Positions 56,932 through 64,000 of a DNA stretch of 64,000 nt are shown here, piece by piece. How positions within the stretch are numbered: the first letter of the stretch is position 1; each line of letters begins with the position of its first letter. The notes under the pieces were generated by a model. The model searched no databases, was not told the DNA's origin, and worked only from the letters and a program-made list of their open reading frames with translations. The stretch is from Thiosocius sp963736445 (GTDB lineage Bacteria > Pseudomonadota > Gammaproteobacteria > Chromatiales > Chromatiaceae), in contig CAVTOY010000019.1 of the NCBI GenBank assembly GCA_963736445.1, forward strand, positions 1-64,000, read 5' to 3'. The position numbers and the translations under genes are program-made.

Positions 56932-58113
56932 ATGGCCTTTCGCGCGTTCCATCCCCCGCTCCGCACACTCATGGGACCGGGTCCCTCCGACGTACCTCCG
57001 CGGATCCTGGAGGCACTCGGCCGCCCCACCATCGGCCATCTCGATCCCAAGTTCATCGATCTGATGGATGAGGTCAAGGCCCTTCTCCAGTATGTGATGC
57101 AAACCGAAAATGCCCTCTCCTTGCCGATCTCCGCCCCGGGATCCGCTGGTATGGAGGCCTGCTTTGTAAATTTGGTCGAGCCGGGCGAAAAAGTTATCGT
57201 GTGCCAAAATGGTGTGTTTGGCGGGCGCATGAAGGAAAACGCGGAACGCTGCGGCGCTAACGTGGTGCTGCTGCAGGACGCCTGGGGCAGCCCCGTCGAT
57301 CCGCAACAGCTCGAGGACGCACTCAAGGCCAACCCGGACGCAAAGGTCGTTGCCTTCGTGCATGCCGAGACCTCAACCGGTGCCCAATCGGACGCCCGAA
57401 CACTCGTCGAACTGGCCCATCGGCATGACTGCCTGACGATCGTCGACGCGGTAACCTCGCTGGCCGGCACCCCGGTGAAGGTCGACGAATGGGAGATCGA
57501 CGCGCTCTATTCCGGCAGTCAGAAGTGCTTGTCGTGTGTGCCGGGGATAGCGCCCGTCAGCTTCGGCGAACGCGCCCTGCACAAGATCACCAATCGCGTC
57601 CACACGGTGCAGAGCTGGTTCCTCGATATGAACCTGGTCATGGGCTACTGGGGCGCGGGCGCGCGCCGCGCCTATCATCACACCGCACCGGTAAACGCCA
57701 TGTACGCGCTGCATGAGGCGCTCTTGATGGTGAGGGAAGAAGGCTTGGAAAACGCTTGGGCCCGACACCGACGCAATCATGAGGCGCTGAAGGCGGGGCT
57801 CGAGGCCATGGGCCTCGCGTTTATCGTCGACGAAGCACATCGCCTGCCGCAGCTCAACGCCGTCACCATCCCTGCAGGCGTCGACGACGCCGCGGTTCGC
57901 GCCCGCCTGCTCGAAGAGCACCATCTCGAGATCGGTGCCGGCCTCGGCGACCTCGCCGGCAAGGTGTGGCGGATCGGTTTAATGGGCTACAGCAGTCGCA
58001 TCGAGAACATCACCCAGTGCCTCGCCGCACTGGACGGCGTGCTGGCGGATATGCAGGCGCCTGTCGTTCACGGCGTCGCCCTGCCCGCCGCCGAAAAGAT
58101 CCTTGCCGCCTGA
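56932..58113 (+). CDS. alanine/serine-glyoxylate-type aminotransferase
   Basis: A 393-residue class V aminotransferase. Characteristic segments are LMGPGPSDVPPRILEALG, ISAPGSAGMEACFVNLVEPGE, IVDAVTSLAGTPVKVDEW and the PLP-lysine site YSGSQKCLSCVPGIAPVS; YHHTAPVNAMYALHEALL also fits the family. It makes glycine from glyoxylate. The ATG at 56932 replaces an upstream frame lacking homology. A poly-T tract lies about 15 nt upstream. Confidence 0.88.
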   Translation: MAFRAFHPPLRTLMGPGPSDVPPRILEALGRPTIGHLDPKFIDLMDEVKALLQYVMQTENALSLPISAPGSAGMEACFVNLVEPGEKVIVCQNGVFGGRMKENAERCGANVVLLQDAWGSPVDPQQLEDALKANPDAKVVAFVHAETSTGAQSDARTLVELAHRHDCLTIVDAVTSLAGTPVKVDEWEIDALYSGSQKCLSCVPGIAPVSFGERALHKITNRVHTVQSWFLDMNLVMGYWGAGARRAYHHTAPVNAMYALHEALLMVREEGLENAWARHRRNHEALKAGLEAMGLAFIVDEAHRLPQLNAVTIPAGVDDAAVRARLLEEHHLEIGAGLGDLAGKVWRIGLMGYSSRIENITQCLAALDGVLADMQAPVVHGVALPAAEKILAA

Positions 58114-58119
58114 TGCGGT

Positions 58120-58713
58120 ATGGGTGAATGGCAATGGCGCGGCCGCGGGGCACGCCTGGTCGTTACCCTGGCCGCGCTGGCCAGCCTGATCGTCGGCTAC
58201 TACGCCGGTCAATACTGGCAGCGCCGGCCGCTGTCGGACTTGAGCGCGGTCATTTATCCGACCGGACAGCGGATCGACGCTTTCGATGGGCTAACAGCGC
58301 TGGCGGGCGCTGATGAGGCATGGCGATTGTTTTTGGTCGCCGATACGCGGGCACCTTCTTGTGCCGCATTGTTGCGGCATTTCGCGAAAGTCTTCAACCG
58401 GCTCGCAGCATGGCCGGATATCCAGGCAAATCTGCGGTTGAGCGTACTCGCCTATGACGAGCCGGATAAGGCCGCCATTGCGGCGTTCACGGCTGGGGTA
58501 AGCTGGGCCGAGGTGGTAAGTGCAGATCCGCAACAGCTCGCGCAGTTGAGCCAGGAGCTGGATATCGCGCCCAGTGGCACCGACTGGTGCGGCGAATATC
58601 GGCGGACCAGCGCGCTGGTATCGCCTGCGCGCCGGCTCTGGGCATTGCTGCCGTACGAGCCGCCCCCCGTGATGGCACGAAATTTACAGCGCATCATCGC
58701 CTTTGTAGAGTAG
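58120..58713 (+). CDS. membrane-anchored protein, possibly degenerate thioredoxin-like
   Basis: A 197-residue protein with one membrane anchor (VVTLAALASLIVGYYAGQYW) and a soluble part whose order (VIYPTGQRIDAF, LFLVADTRAPSCAALLRHFAKVF, LRLSVLAYDEPDKA, LLPYEPPPVMARNLQRIIAFVE) looks like an SCO1/SenC fold without a CxxxC redox pair. Function is unknown. It sits 6 nt after the aminotransferase stop and 7 nt before psd. Confidence 0.5.
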   Translation: MGEWQWRGRGARLVVTLAALASLIVGYYAGQYWQRRPLSDLSAVIYPTGQRIDAFDGLTALAGADEAWRLFLVADTRAPSCAALLRHFAKVFNRLAAWPDIQANLRLSVLAYDEPDKAAIAAFTAGVSWAEVVSADPQQLAQLSQELDIAPSGTDWCGEYRRTSALVSPARRLWALLPYEPPPVMARNLQRIIAFVE

Positions 58714-58720
58714 ATTCTTG

Positions 58721-59599
58721 ATGTCGGAATCGACTGAACCAACCCTGCGCGATCGTCTGTCCACCGGCCTGCTGCGTATCCTTCCCCAGCACCTGCTGGC
58801 GGCGGCGATGTACCGGATAGCGCGCTCCGAGATCGGCTGGCTGAAGAACCAGCTTATCCACTTCGTCAGCCGTCGTTACCGGGTCGATATGACCGAGGCC
58901 GCGCAGCAAGACCCTGCTGCCTATTCGAGTTTCAACGCCTTCTTCACGCGAGCGCTCGCCCCCACGGCGCGGCCGATCGCTACGGGCGGCCTGGTAGCGC
59001 CGGCCGACGGCGCGCTGAGTCAGATCGGCGCAATCCGCGGTGAGTCCCTGCTACAGGCCAAGGGTCGCGACTTCGGGCTCTGCGCACTGCTTGCCGGCGA
59101 TAAACACAAAACGGCCACGTTCCAGGATGGTCAGTTCGCCACCGTCTATCTGTCGCCACGAGACTACCATCGCGTGCACATCCCCTACGCCGGGACACTG
59201 GAATCCATGGTGTTCGTGCCGGGTGATCTGTTCAGCGTCAGCGCAGCCACTGTGCAGTTGGTGTCGGGCCTGTTCGCGCGCAACGAACGCCTGATCTGCT
59301 ACTTCAATACCGAACTCGGGCCGATGGCGGTAATCCTGGTGGGCGCCATCTTCGTCGGCAGCATGCAGACCGTATGGCACGGCGAGGTCCGCGGCACTCG
59401 CGCACAGCCGACCAAATGGAGCTACCCCGGACGAGAGGCCAGGCACTTCGCGGCCGGCGACGAAATTGGCCGCTTCAATATGGGATCGACGGTGATCGTG
59501 CTAATGACCGCCGGCACGTCCGTCTGGGAGGAGCGCCTCGGCCCGGGCAGCCCAATCCAGGTCGGCCAAGCCATCGGCCACCCACTGAGTGCGGGCTAG
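58721..59599 (+). CDS. psd: phosphatidylserine decarboxylase
   Basis: A 292-residue pyruvoyl enzyme. It shows the N-terminal SSFNAFFTRALAPTARPI, LVAPADGALSQIG (catalytic Asp), DYHRVHIPYAGTL (His), YFNTELGPMAVILVGAIFVGSM and the self-cleavage motif NMGSTVIV at the C terminus, where the Ser becomes the pyruvoyl group. It makes phosphatidylethanolamine. The ATG at 58721 follows an in-frame TTG. Confidence 0.93.
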   Translation: MSESTEPTLRDRLSTGLLRILPQHLLAAAMYRIARSEIGWLKNQLIHFVSRRYRVDMTEAAQQDPAAYSSFNAFFTRALAPTARPIATGGLVAPADGALSQIGAIRGESLLQAKGRDFGLCALLAGDKHKTATFQDGQFATVYLSPRDYHRVHIPYAGTLESMVFVPGDLFSVSAATVQLVSGLFARNERLICYFNTELGPMAVILVGAIFVGSMQTVWHGEVRGTRAQPTKWSYPGREARHFAAGDEIGRFNMGSTVIVLMTAGTSVWEERLGPGSPIQVGQAIGHPLSAG

Positions 59600-59645
59600 C
59601 CGACCACTGCCTGATCTGCAGATCTCACCAGGACCCCTGCCCTGG

Positions 59646-60659
59646 TCAGCAGCGCCGTATTGAAAAGCTCATGGCGGCATCGATATCGTCGAGCCCCTGG
59701 CGCAGCATCAGCAGGCGATCCAGGCCCACTGCGACGCCGCAGCAATCCGGCAGCCCGGTCTGCATCGCCGCCAGCAGCTGATGGTCCACTGTCACCGGCA
59801 GCTTGCCGCTCTCCCGGCGCTTGCGGTTTTCCGCCTCGAACCGGGCGGCCTGTTCATCCCCATTGGTCAGCTCATCGAAGCCGTTGGCCAGTTCGACGCC
59901 GTTCAGAAACACCTCGAACCGCGCCGCTGTGCGCCGGTCAGGATTGCGCCGGGCCAATGCGGCCTGACTGGCCGGATAATCTGTGATGAAAGACAGCCTG
60001 CCCGGCCCCAGCGCAGGCTGGATCAGGTGGCTCATCAGCAGATCCAGCCAACCGTCTCGGTCGAGCGTCAGACCTTCGACGCCGCTCAGGTGATGCTGCA
60101 CCGCCTTTTGGCGCAGCGACTCCGCATCAACGGCAAATACATCGATCCCCAAACACGAGGCGAACTGCCCCGCGTACGATTGCGTCTCGGTCTCAAGCCC
60201 GGGTCGGCGCAGGGCACAGCGAAGCACCGCGGCCACCTCGGTCATCATTTCCGCGACCGTGTAACCGGGTCGATACCATTCGAGGATGGAGAACTCGGGA
60301 TTGTGCAAGCGCCCCGCCTCACCGTCACGAAACGCCTTGCAGATCTGGTAGATCGGCCCACTACCGTTCGCCAGCAGACGTTTCATTGCGAACTCGGGCG
60401 AGGTCTGAAGGTACAAATCGACTCCCCGCGGATACAGCGGTCCGGTGTAGCGCGCAACCAGCGGGTCGACCGCTGGATCCGTCCCGGCCGCACGGCAGGC
60501 AAGTGGGGTCTCGACCTCGAGGACCCCGACGGCGGCGAAGTAATCCCGGATGTCGGCCAACATGGCCGCCCGGGCGCGCAGAACATCCCGGCTGGCTCCG
60601 GGGCGCCAGACAGCCCGCGGCAAATCGTCAGTCGTCCTTGACCCGGCTGACATAGGCAC
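59646..60659 (-). CDS. epmA: EF-P--(R)-beta-lysine ligase
   Basis: A 337-residue class II lysyl-tRNA-synthetase paralogue that lacks the anticodon domain. Motif 1 region LEVETPLACRAAGTDPAVDP, motif 2 FRDGEAGRLHNPEFSILEWYRPG, and motif 3 GVAVGLDRLLMLRQGL are present. It attaches beta-lysine to EF-P Lys34. It overlaps the efp 3' end by 32 nt (26 nt if the second ATG at 60653 is used). Confidence 0.93.
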   Translation of the reverse strand: MPMSAGSRTTDDLPRAVWRPGASRDVLRARAAMLADIRDYFAAVGVLEVETPLACRAAGTDPAVDPLVARYTGPLYPRGVDLYLQTSPEFAMKRLLANGSGPIYQICKAFRDGEAGRLHNPEFSILEWYRPGYTVAEMMTEVAAVLRCALRRPGLETETQSYAGQFASCLGIDVFAVDAESLRQKAVQHHLSGVEGLTLDRDGWLDLLMSHLIQPALGPGRLSFITDYPASQAALARRNPDRRTAARFEVFLNGVELANGFDELTNGDEQAARFEAENRKRRESGKLPVTVDHQLLAAMQTGLPDCCGVAVGLDRLLMLRQGLDDIDAAMSFSIRRC

Positions 60660-61200
60660 CGGTGCGCGTGTCGACCTTTATCTTCTCGCCGGTCTGGATG
60701 AACAGCGGGACACGCACCACCGCCCCCGTTTCCAGCGTGGCCGGCTTTCCACCGCCACCGGAGGTGTCGCCCTTCAGCCCGGGATCGGTCTCCGTGATCT
60801 CCAGGGTAACGAAGTTGGGGGCCTCGACCACGATCGGGGCGCCGTTCCAGAGCGTCACCAGGCAGCTATCCTGGTCCTTTATCCACTTCGCCGCCTCGCC
60901 CATCGCGTTCTCATCCGCCTGGTACTGTTCGAAACTCTCGTTGTCCATGAAGTGCCAGAACTCACCATCGTTGTAGAGATACTGCAGATCGCGGTCGATC
61001 ACATCTGCGGCTTCGACGGTCTCACCGGAGCGGAAAGTCTTCTCCAGGACGCGGCCGGTCTTCAAATTGCGTATCCTGACCCGATTGAAGGCCTGGCCTT
61101 TGCCCGGCTTTACAAATTCGTTTTCAATAATGGTGCAGGGATCGCCGTCGAGCAGCAGCTTGAGGCCGCCCCTGAACTCGCTAGTGCTGTAAGTCGCCAT
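60628..61200 (-). CDS. efp: elongation factor P
   Basis: A 190-residue three-domain factor. K34 in EFVKPGKGQAFNR is the beta-lysylated residue, at the same numbering as E. coli. Domain 2 text VLEKTFRSGETVEAADV and domain 3 LKGDTSGGGGKPATLETGAVVRVPLFI are typical. It relieves stalling at polyproline. A strong GAGGAA ribosome site precedes the ATG. It is divergent from epmB with 38 nt between starts. Confidence 0.97.
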   Translation of the reverse strand: MATYSTSEFRGGLKLLLDGDPCTIIENEFVKPGKGQAFNRVRIRNLKTGRVLEKTFRSGETVEAADVIDRDLQYLYNDGEFWHFMDNESFEQYQADENAMGEAAKWIKDQDSCLVTLWNGAPIVVEAPNFVTLEITETDPGLKGDTSGGGGKPATLETGAVVRVPLFIQTGEKIKVDTRTGAYVSRVKDD

Positions 61201-61238
61201 TCATTCCTCGTTGAAACCCAGAGCAACCAAAGCTGCCG

Positions 61239-62255
61239 ATGATAACCCTTTCTCCGCCACCCTTGGAAATTCACCCGTGGCAGCAGGAGCTCGCCACGGC
61301 GATCACCGATGTGAACGAATTGCTAAGTCTGCTCGAGCTGGAGGAAGGCGACGTTGTGGGCGGCGTATCGCCGGCCGCGGCCCGCAAATTTCGCCTGCGC
61401 GTGCCACGTTACTTCGCCGGCCTGATGCGCCGCGGAGATCCTGACGATCCACTGCTGGCGCAGGTGCTGCCGAGGGCCGCCGAGGACCACGTCATCGAGG
61501 GATATGTCGAGGACCCGGTGGGTGATCTGGCCGCCGCATGCGCGCATGGCATCCTGCAGAAGTACCGTGGTCGGGCGCTGATGATCACCACCGGGGCCTG
61601 TGCCGTTCACTGCCGGTATTGTTTTCGTCGCCATTTTCCCTATGCCGAGCAGTCAGTGCTGCCGCACTGGCAGGCCTCGCTGCAGGCCCTGCATGAGCTG
61701 CCGGACATCACCGAGCTGATCCTCAGCGGTGGTGACCCGCTGAGCCTCGCCGACGGCCGGCTATCGCGCCTGGTCATGGCGGCGGAGGAAATCCCCCATC
61801 TGCGTCGACTGCGTGTTCACACCCGTCTCCCAGTGGTGCTACCCGCCAGGATTACGCGAAAGCTCGCGGACCTGCTGTCGCATAGCCGACTGCAGACCGT
61901 CATGGTGATCCACGCCAATCACCCCAACGAGATCACCTTGTCGCTTGGTCAGGCGCTCGGCGAATTGCGCCGTCGCGGGACGTCACTGTTGAACCAGGCC
62001 GTGCTGCTCAAGTCTGTCAACGATGATGCCGATACCCTCGCAGAGCTGAGTGAGTCACTGCTGGGAATCGGTGTTTTGCCCTATTACCTGCATCTGCTCG
62101 ATCCTGTGGCTGGCGCGGCACATTTCGATGTGCCAGTCGAGCGGGCCGAGAGACTGCTCGAACAACTGCGGTTGCGGCTGCCTGGTTACCTGGTGCCGCG
62201 GCTGGTGCGAGAGCTTGCGGGACAGCCGTTCAAGGTCCCGATCTCGCCGCTGTGA
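61239..62255 (+). CDS. epmB: EF-P beta-lysylation protein, lysine 2,3-aminomutase type
   Basis: A 338-residue radical-SAM enzyme. The cluster-binding cysteines are C121, C125 and C128 in TGACAVHCRYCFRRHFPY, followed by TELILSGGDPLSLADGRL and VHTRLPVVLPARI. It converts (S)-alpha-lysine to (R)-beta-lysine for EpmA. Its presence next to efp and epmA completes the pathway. Confidence 0.95.
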   Translation: MITLSPPPLEIHPWQQELATAITDVNELLSLLELEEGDVVGGVSPAAARKFRLRVPRYFAGLMRRGDPDDPLLAQVLPRAAEDHVIEGYVEDPVGDLAAACAHGILQKYRGRALMITTGACAVHCRYCFRRHFPYAEQSVLPHWQASLQALHELPDITELILSGGDPLSLADGRLSRLVMAAEEIPHLRRLRVHTRLPVVLPARITRKLADLLSHSRLQTVMVIHANHPNEITLSLGQALGELRRRGTSLLNQAVLLKSVNDDADTLAELSESLLGIGVLPYYLHLLDPVAGAAHFDVPVERAERLLEQLRLRLPGYLVPRLVRELAGQPFKVPISPL

Positions 62256-62415
62256 CGAAGGATCGCGCGCGACACTGCCCTTATTGGCGTTCGCTGGCTA
62301 GAATTCTCGGACAGCCGAGGACTTTTTCTGGCGTTGACTCGCTCTCTCGGATATCGCCGGGGTCGTGCCACGGAGGGTACTGCGGAACCGGCAACAACCT
62401 GAACTGGCGGCTAAC

Positions 62416-64000
62416 TTGACCAAATCAGACAACAATTCGAACGAAAAGCGGGTCAACAAGCCGGGCGCGGGTGGCCAGCGCCCGTTCTTGGGGCTGCGGA
62501 TCCCAACGCAATCTGCGCCCAAGGCCGACAACATCCTGCTCGACCTCAAAGAGACCGAAGGCTGGTTCAATAGCCTGCCGATGGCCAATGTCGGCGAGAC
62601 CGCGCGCCAGGTCTTCAGCACGCTGGTCGAGTTCAACCGCATCGAGATCCCCGATCTGTTGCGCGCCAAAACGGTGGAAAAGTTCAGGCCGCCGGTGGAA
62701 TACATCACCACGAATCTGCAGAAGTACTACGTTGATGTTGGTCTGCCCCTATCGTCGAAAGGGTGGAAGACGGCGTCGCTGGCAAGCGAGCTGCAAAAGG
62801 AGCTGGCGATTTCCTACAAGATCATCGTCGAACGGATGATCTCCGGCGATAGCGCCGACTTCGACCGGCGTCTGCTGGTGATTGCCATGCACCGGTCGAT
62901 GTATTACCTCGGCCAGACGCTGCTTCAGAACGCTCTAGTGTACAGCGCTTGGCCCGAGGGCATCTGGCGCGAGATCAACTTCCTGTATTCCTATGCCTCA
63001 CAGAACAGCATTCACCTGATTCCCGTGCGACCGGATGATGCAAAGTCGGGCGTCAGCACGACGATCGAGGATATCTTCAAATCACTGATGCTTTTCGCCA
63101 GCGCGACACCGCATCGTCTGCGCCAAAGCCATGCCCGCCTGCTGTTCAGCCACCTTCAGGATTGGTCGCAGTTCACGACCATCCTGACAGAGGACGATGG
63201 CGGCACCAGTCTCGGTCGTTTCAACGTCGACCTGTGGACCGATTCGGCGCCGATGCACAACTCGCTGCGTACCCCGCTCCCCGGCAAGCGTATGGCGGTT
63301 CTCGACGTACGCGAGCTGCTCAAGCAGTTGCGCAGCGACTTCGAGGAGGCGCCCTGGGACAATCGCGGGAGTCTGCAATCGGGAAGCCCTTCACTAACCC
63401 GTCCACTGCTGCGGCTGCTGATCCTCGCCTGGAGTCGTCCACCAGACCGACGCTTCGTACGCACCAGACTCAACTTCGACCTGAACGTGGTCGCCGGACT
63501 GCACGCCATCCACGGCAACCTTCAGGCAGACGATCAGGCGCCCTATTCGACGACGCGCACGGCGCTGTTCAGGCTCGAAGAATCCGACCCGCCAAGCGGT
63601 ACTCCTCGGCGAAAGGTTACCTGGTCATCCGGCAGTATGGAGAATGTCTCGCTGGCACCGCTCGACAAAGAGTTCGTCAATGACTCGATGTTCAATGACA
63701 GCGCCTTTACAAACGATCGCGGCAAGAATGCCGGATCCTCGCTGAAAGACTTCGGAGAGGAAGCCACGCCGCCCGCGACGGAGGAGGAGGCGGTTCGCCA
63801 TGCTGTGAAGACGATCAACGAAAGCGCCGGTGGCTATTGCATTCGATGGCAGGGTGATGACCTCCCGCGAGTCAAGATCGGCGAACTGATCGGTGTTGAA
63901 TCACCGACCGATCGGCGACGGTATGGACTCGGCGTGATCCGCTGGATGACGCAACAACCTGATCGCACACTCGATCTGGGGCTGGAAGTCGTTTCGACAC
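62416..64000 (+). CDS. PilZ-like / c-di-GMP-binding protein candidate, cut by the window end
   Basis: An open frame from TTG 62416 runs to the last base (528 codons, no stop). The start is uncertain; GTG 62365 is in frame. The body begins with FLGLRIPTQSAPKADNILLD and continues as a helical protein (GETARQVFSTLVEFNRIEIPDLLRA). The C-terminal visible part, INESAGGYCIRWQGDDLPRVKIGELIGVES and GLGVIRWMTQQPDRTLDLGLEVVST, looks like a PilZ-type barrel of the kind found in long PilZ proteins in this lineage (from memory). The 3' end is missing. Short frames within it at 62471 and 63162 are shadows. Confidence 0.7.
   Translation, partial: MTKSDNNSNEKRVNKPGAGGQRPFLGLRIPTQSAPKADNILLDLKETEGWFNSLPMANVGETARQVFSTLVEFNRIEIPDLLRAKTVEKFRPPVEYITTNLQKYYVDVGLPLSSKGWKTASLASELQKELAISYKIIVERMISGDSADFDRRLLVIAMHRSMYYLGQTLLQNALVYSAWPEGIWREINFLYSYASQNSIHLIPVRPDDAKSGVSTTIEDIFKSLMLFASATPHRLRQSHARLLFSHLQDWSQFTTILTEDDGGTSLGRFNVDLWTDSAPMHNSLRTPLPGKRMAVLDVRELLKQLRSDFEEAPWDNRGSLQSGSPSLTRPLLRLLILAWSRPPDRRFVRTRLNFDLNVVAGLHAIHGNLQADDQAPYSTTRTALFRLEESDPPSGTPRRKVTWSSGSMENVSLAPLDKEFVNDSMFNDSAFTNDRGKNAGSSLKDFGEEATPPATEEEAVRHAVKTINESAGGYCIRWQGDDLPRVKIGELIGVESPTDRRRYGLGVIRWMTQQPDRTLDLGLEVVST

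Noticed and set aside
62471..63683. Short ORFs at 62471-62839 and 63162-63683
   Set aside because: They are shifted readings of the long open frame starting at 62416, which has the better protein-like text.

Overview
The window is GC-rich bacterial chromosome and reads as a gammaproteobacterium, probably a sulfur-metabolising, Chromatiales-like lineage. This is inferred from gene content: a FleQ/sigma54-type flagellar cluster in the order fliLMNOPQR-flhBAF-fleN-fliA-cheYZAB-motCD-cheW-DUF2802, the complete EF-P beta-lysylation set (efp, epmA, epmB), queA-tgt-yajC-secDF, an exosortase-A-type glycosyltransferase and an SQR-like flavoprotein. The species cannot be fixed from the sequence alone.

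Layout. 1-4083 is an accessory strip: a transposition unit (frameshifted DDE transposase, ExeA-like ATPase, small acidic ORF) followed by what looks like the C-terminal part of a SWIM zinc-finger protein, ending at the 3' end of a tRNA-Ser(GGA) gene. 4291-8722 holds a YbaK-type deacylase, a methyltransferase, a giant AsmA protein and a DUF4197 lipid/periplasmic-type protein. 8831-26390 is one long flagellar/chemotaxis block on the minus strand. It is driven by a near-perfect sigma54 promoter upstream of fliL and by an internal sigma28 (FliA) promoter upstream of cheY; the latter overlaps a terminator hairpin behind fliA. 26615-30297 holds a zinc metallopeptidase, an MFS carrier and an ABC exporter pair, all translationally coupled. 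30409-35778 holds acetoacetyl-CoA ligase, an aminotransferase, a TSUP permease and the SQR-like enzyme. 35843-39296 has a 97-bp inverted-repeat element, a solo HerA-like ATPase and MetY. 39351-47470 runs two glycosyltransferases, secF, secD, yajC, tgt and queA on the minus strand. A candidate small RNA lies on the opposite strand between tgt and queA. 47536-64000 contains a tRNA-Leu(CAA), a diguanylate cyclase, a hydrolase, a class III cyclase with its lipoprotein partner, a PepSY/two-component system, MsrB, an alanine-glyoxylate-type aminotransferase, phosphatidylserine decarboxylase, the EF-P cassette and a PilZ-like gene cut by the window end.

The most striking anomaly is a cluster of about twelve single-base frameshifts between 14.7 and 27.3 kb. 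They hit cheZ, fleN, flhF, flhA, fliM, fliL and the adjacent metallopeptidase, while the interleaved genes and everything to the right are intact. Either the motility machinery has very recently begun to decay, or this stretch has poor consensus quality. The absence of nonsense substitutions favours the second reading. The best candidate for an undescribed element is the roughly 78-nt RNA gene at 46375-46452, with its own promoter, a 5' hairpin, a CU-rich anti-Shine-Dalgarno stretch and a strong intrinsic terminator.
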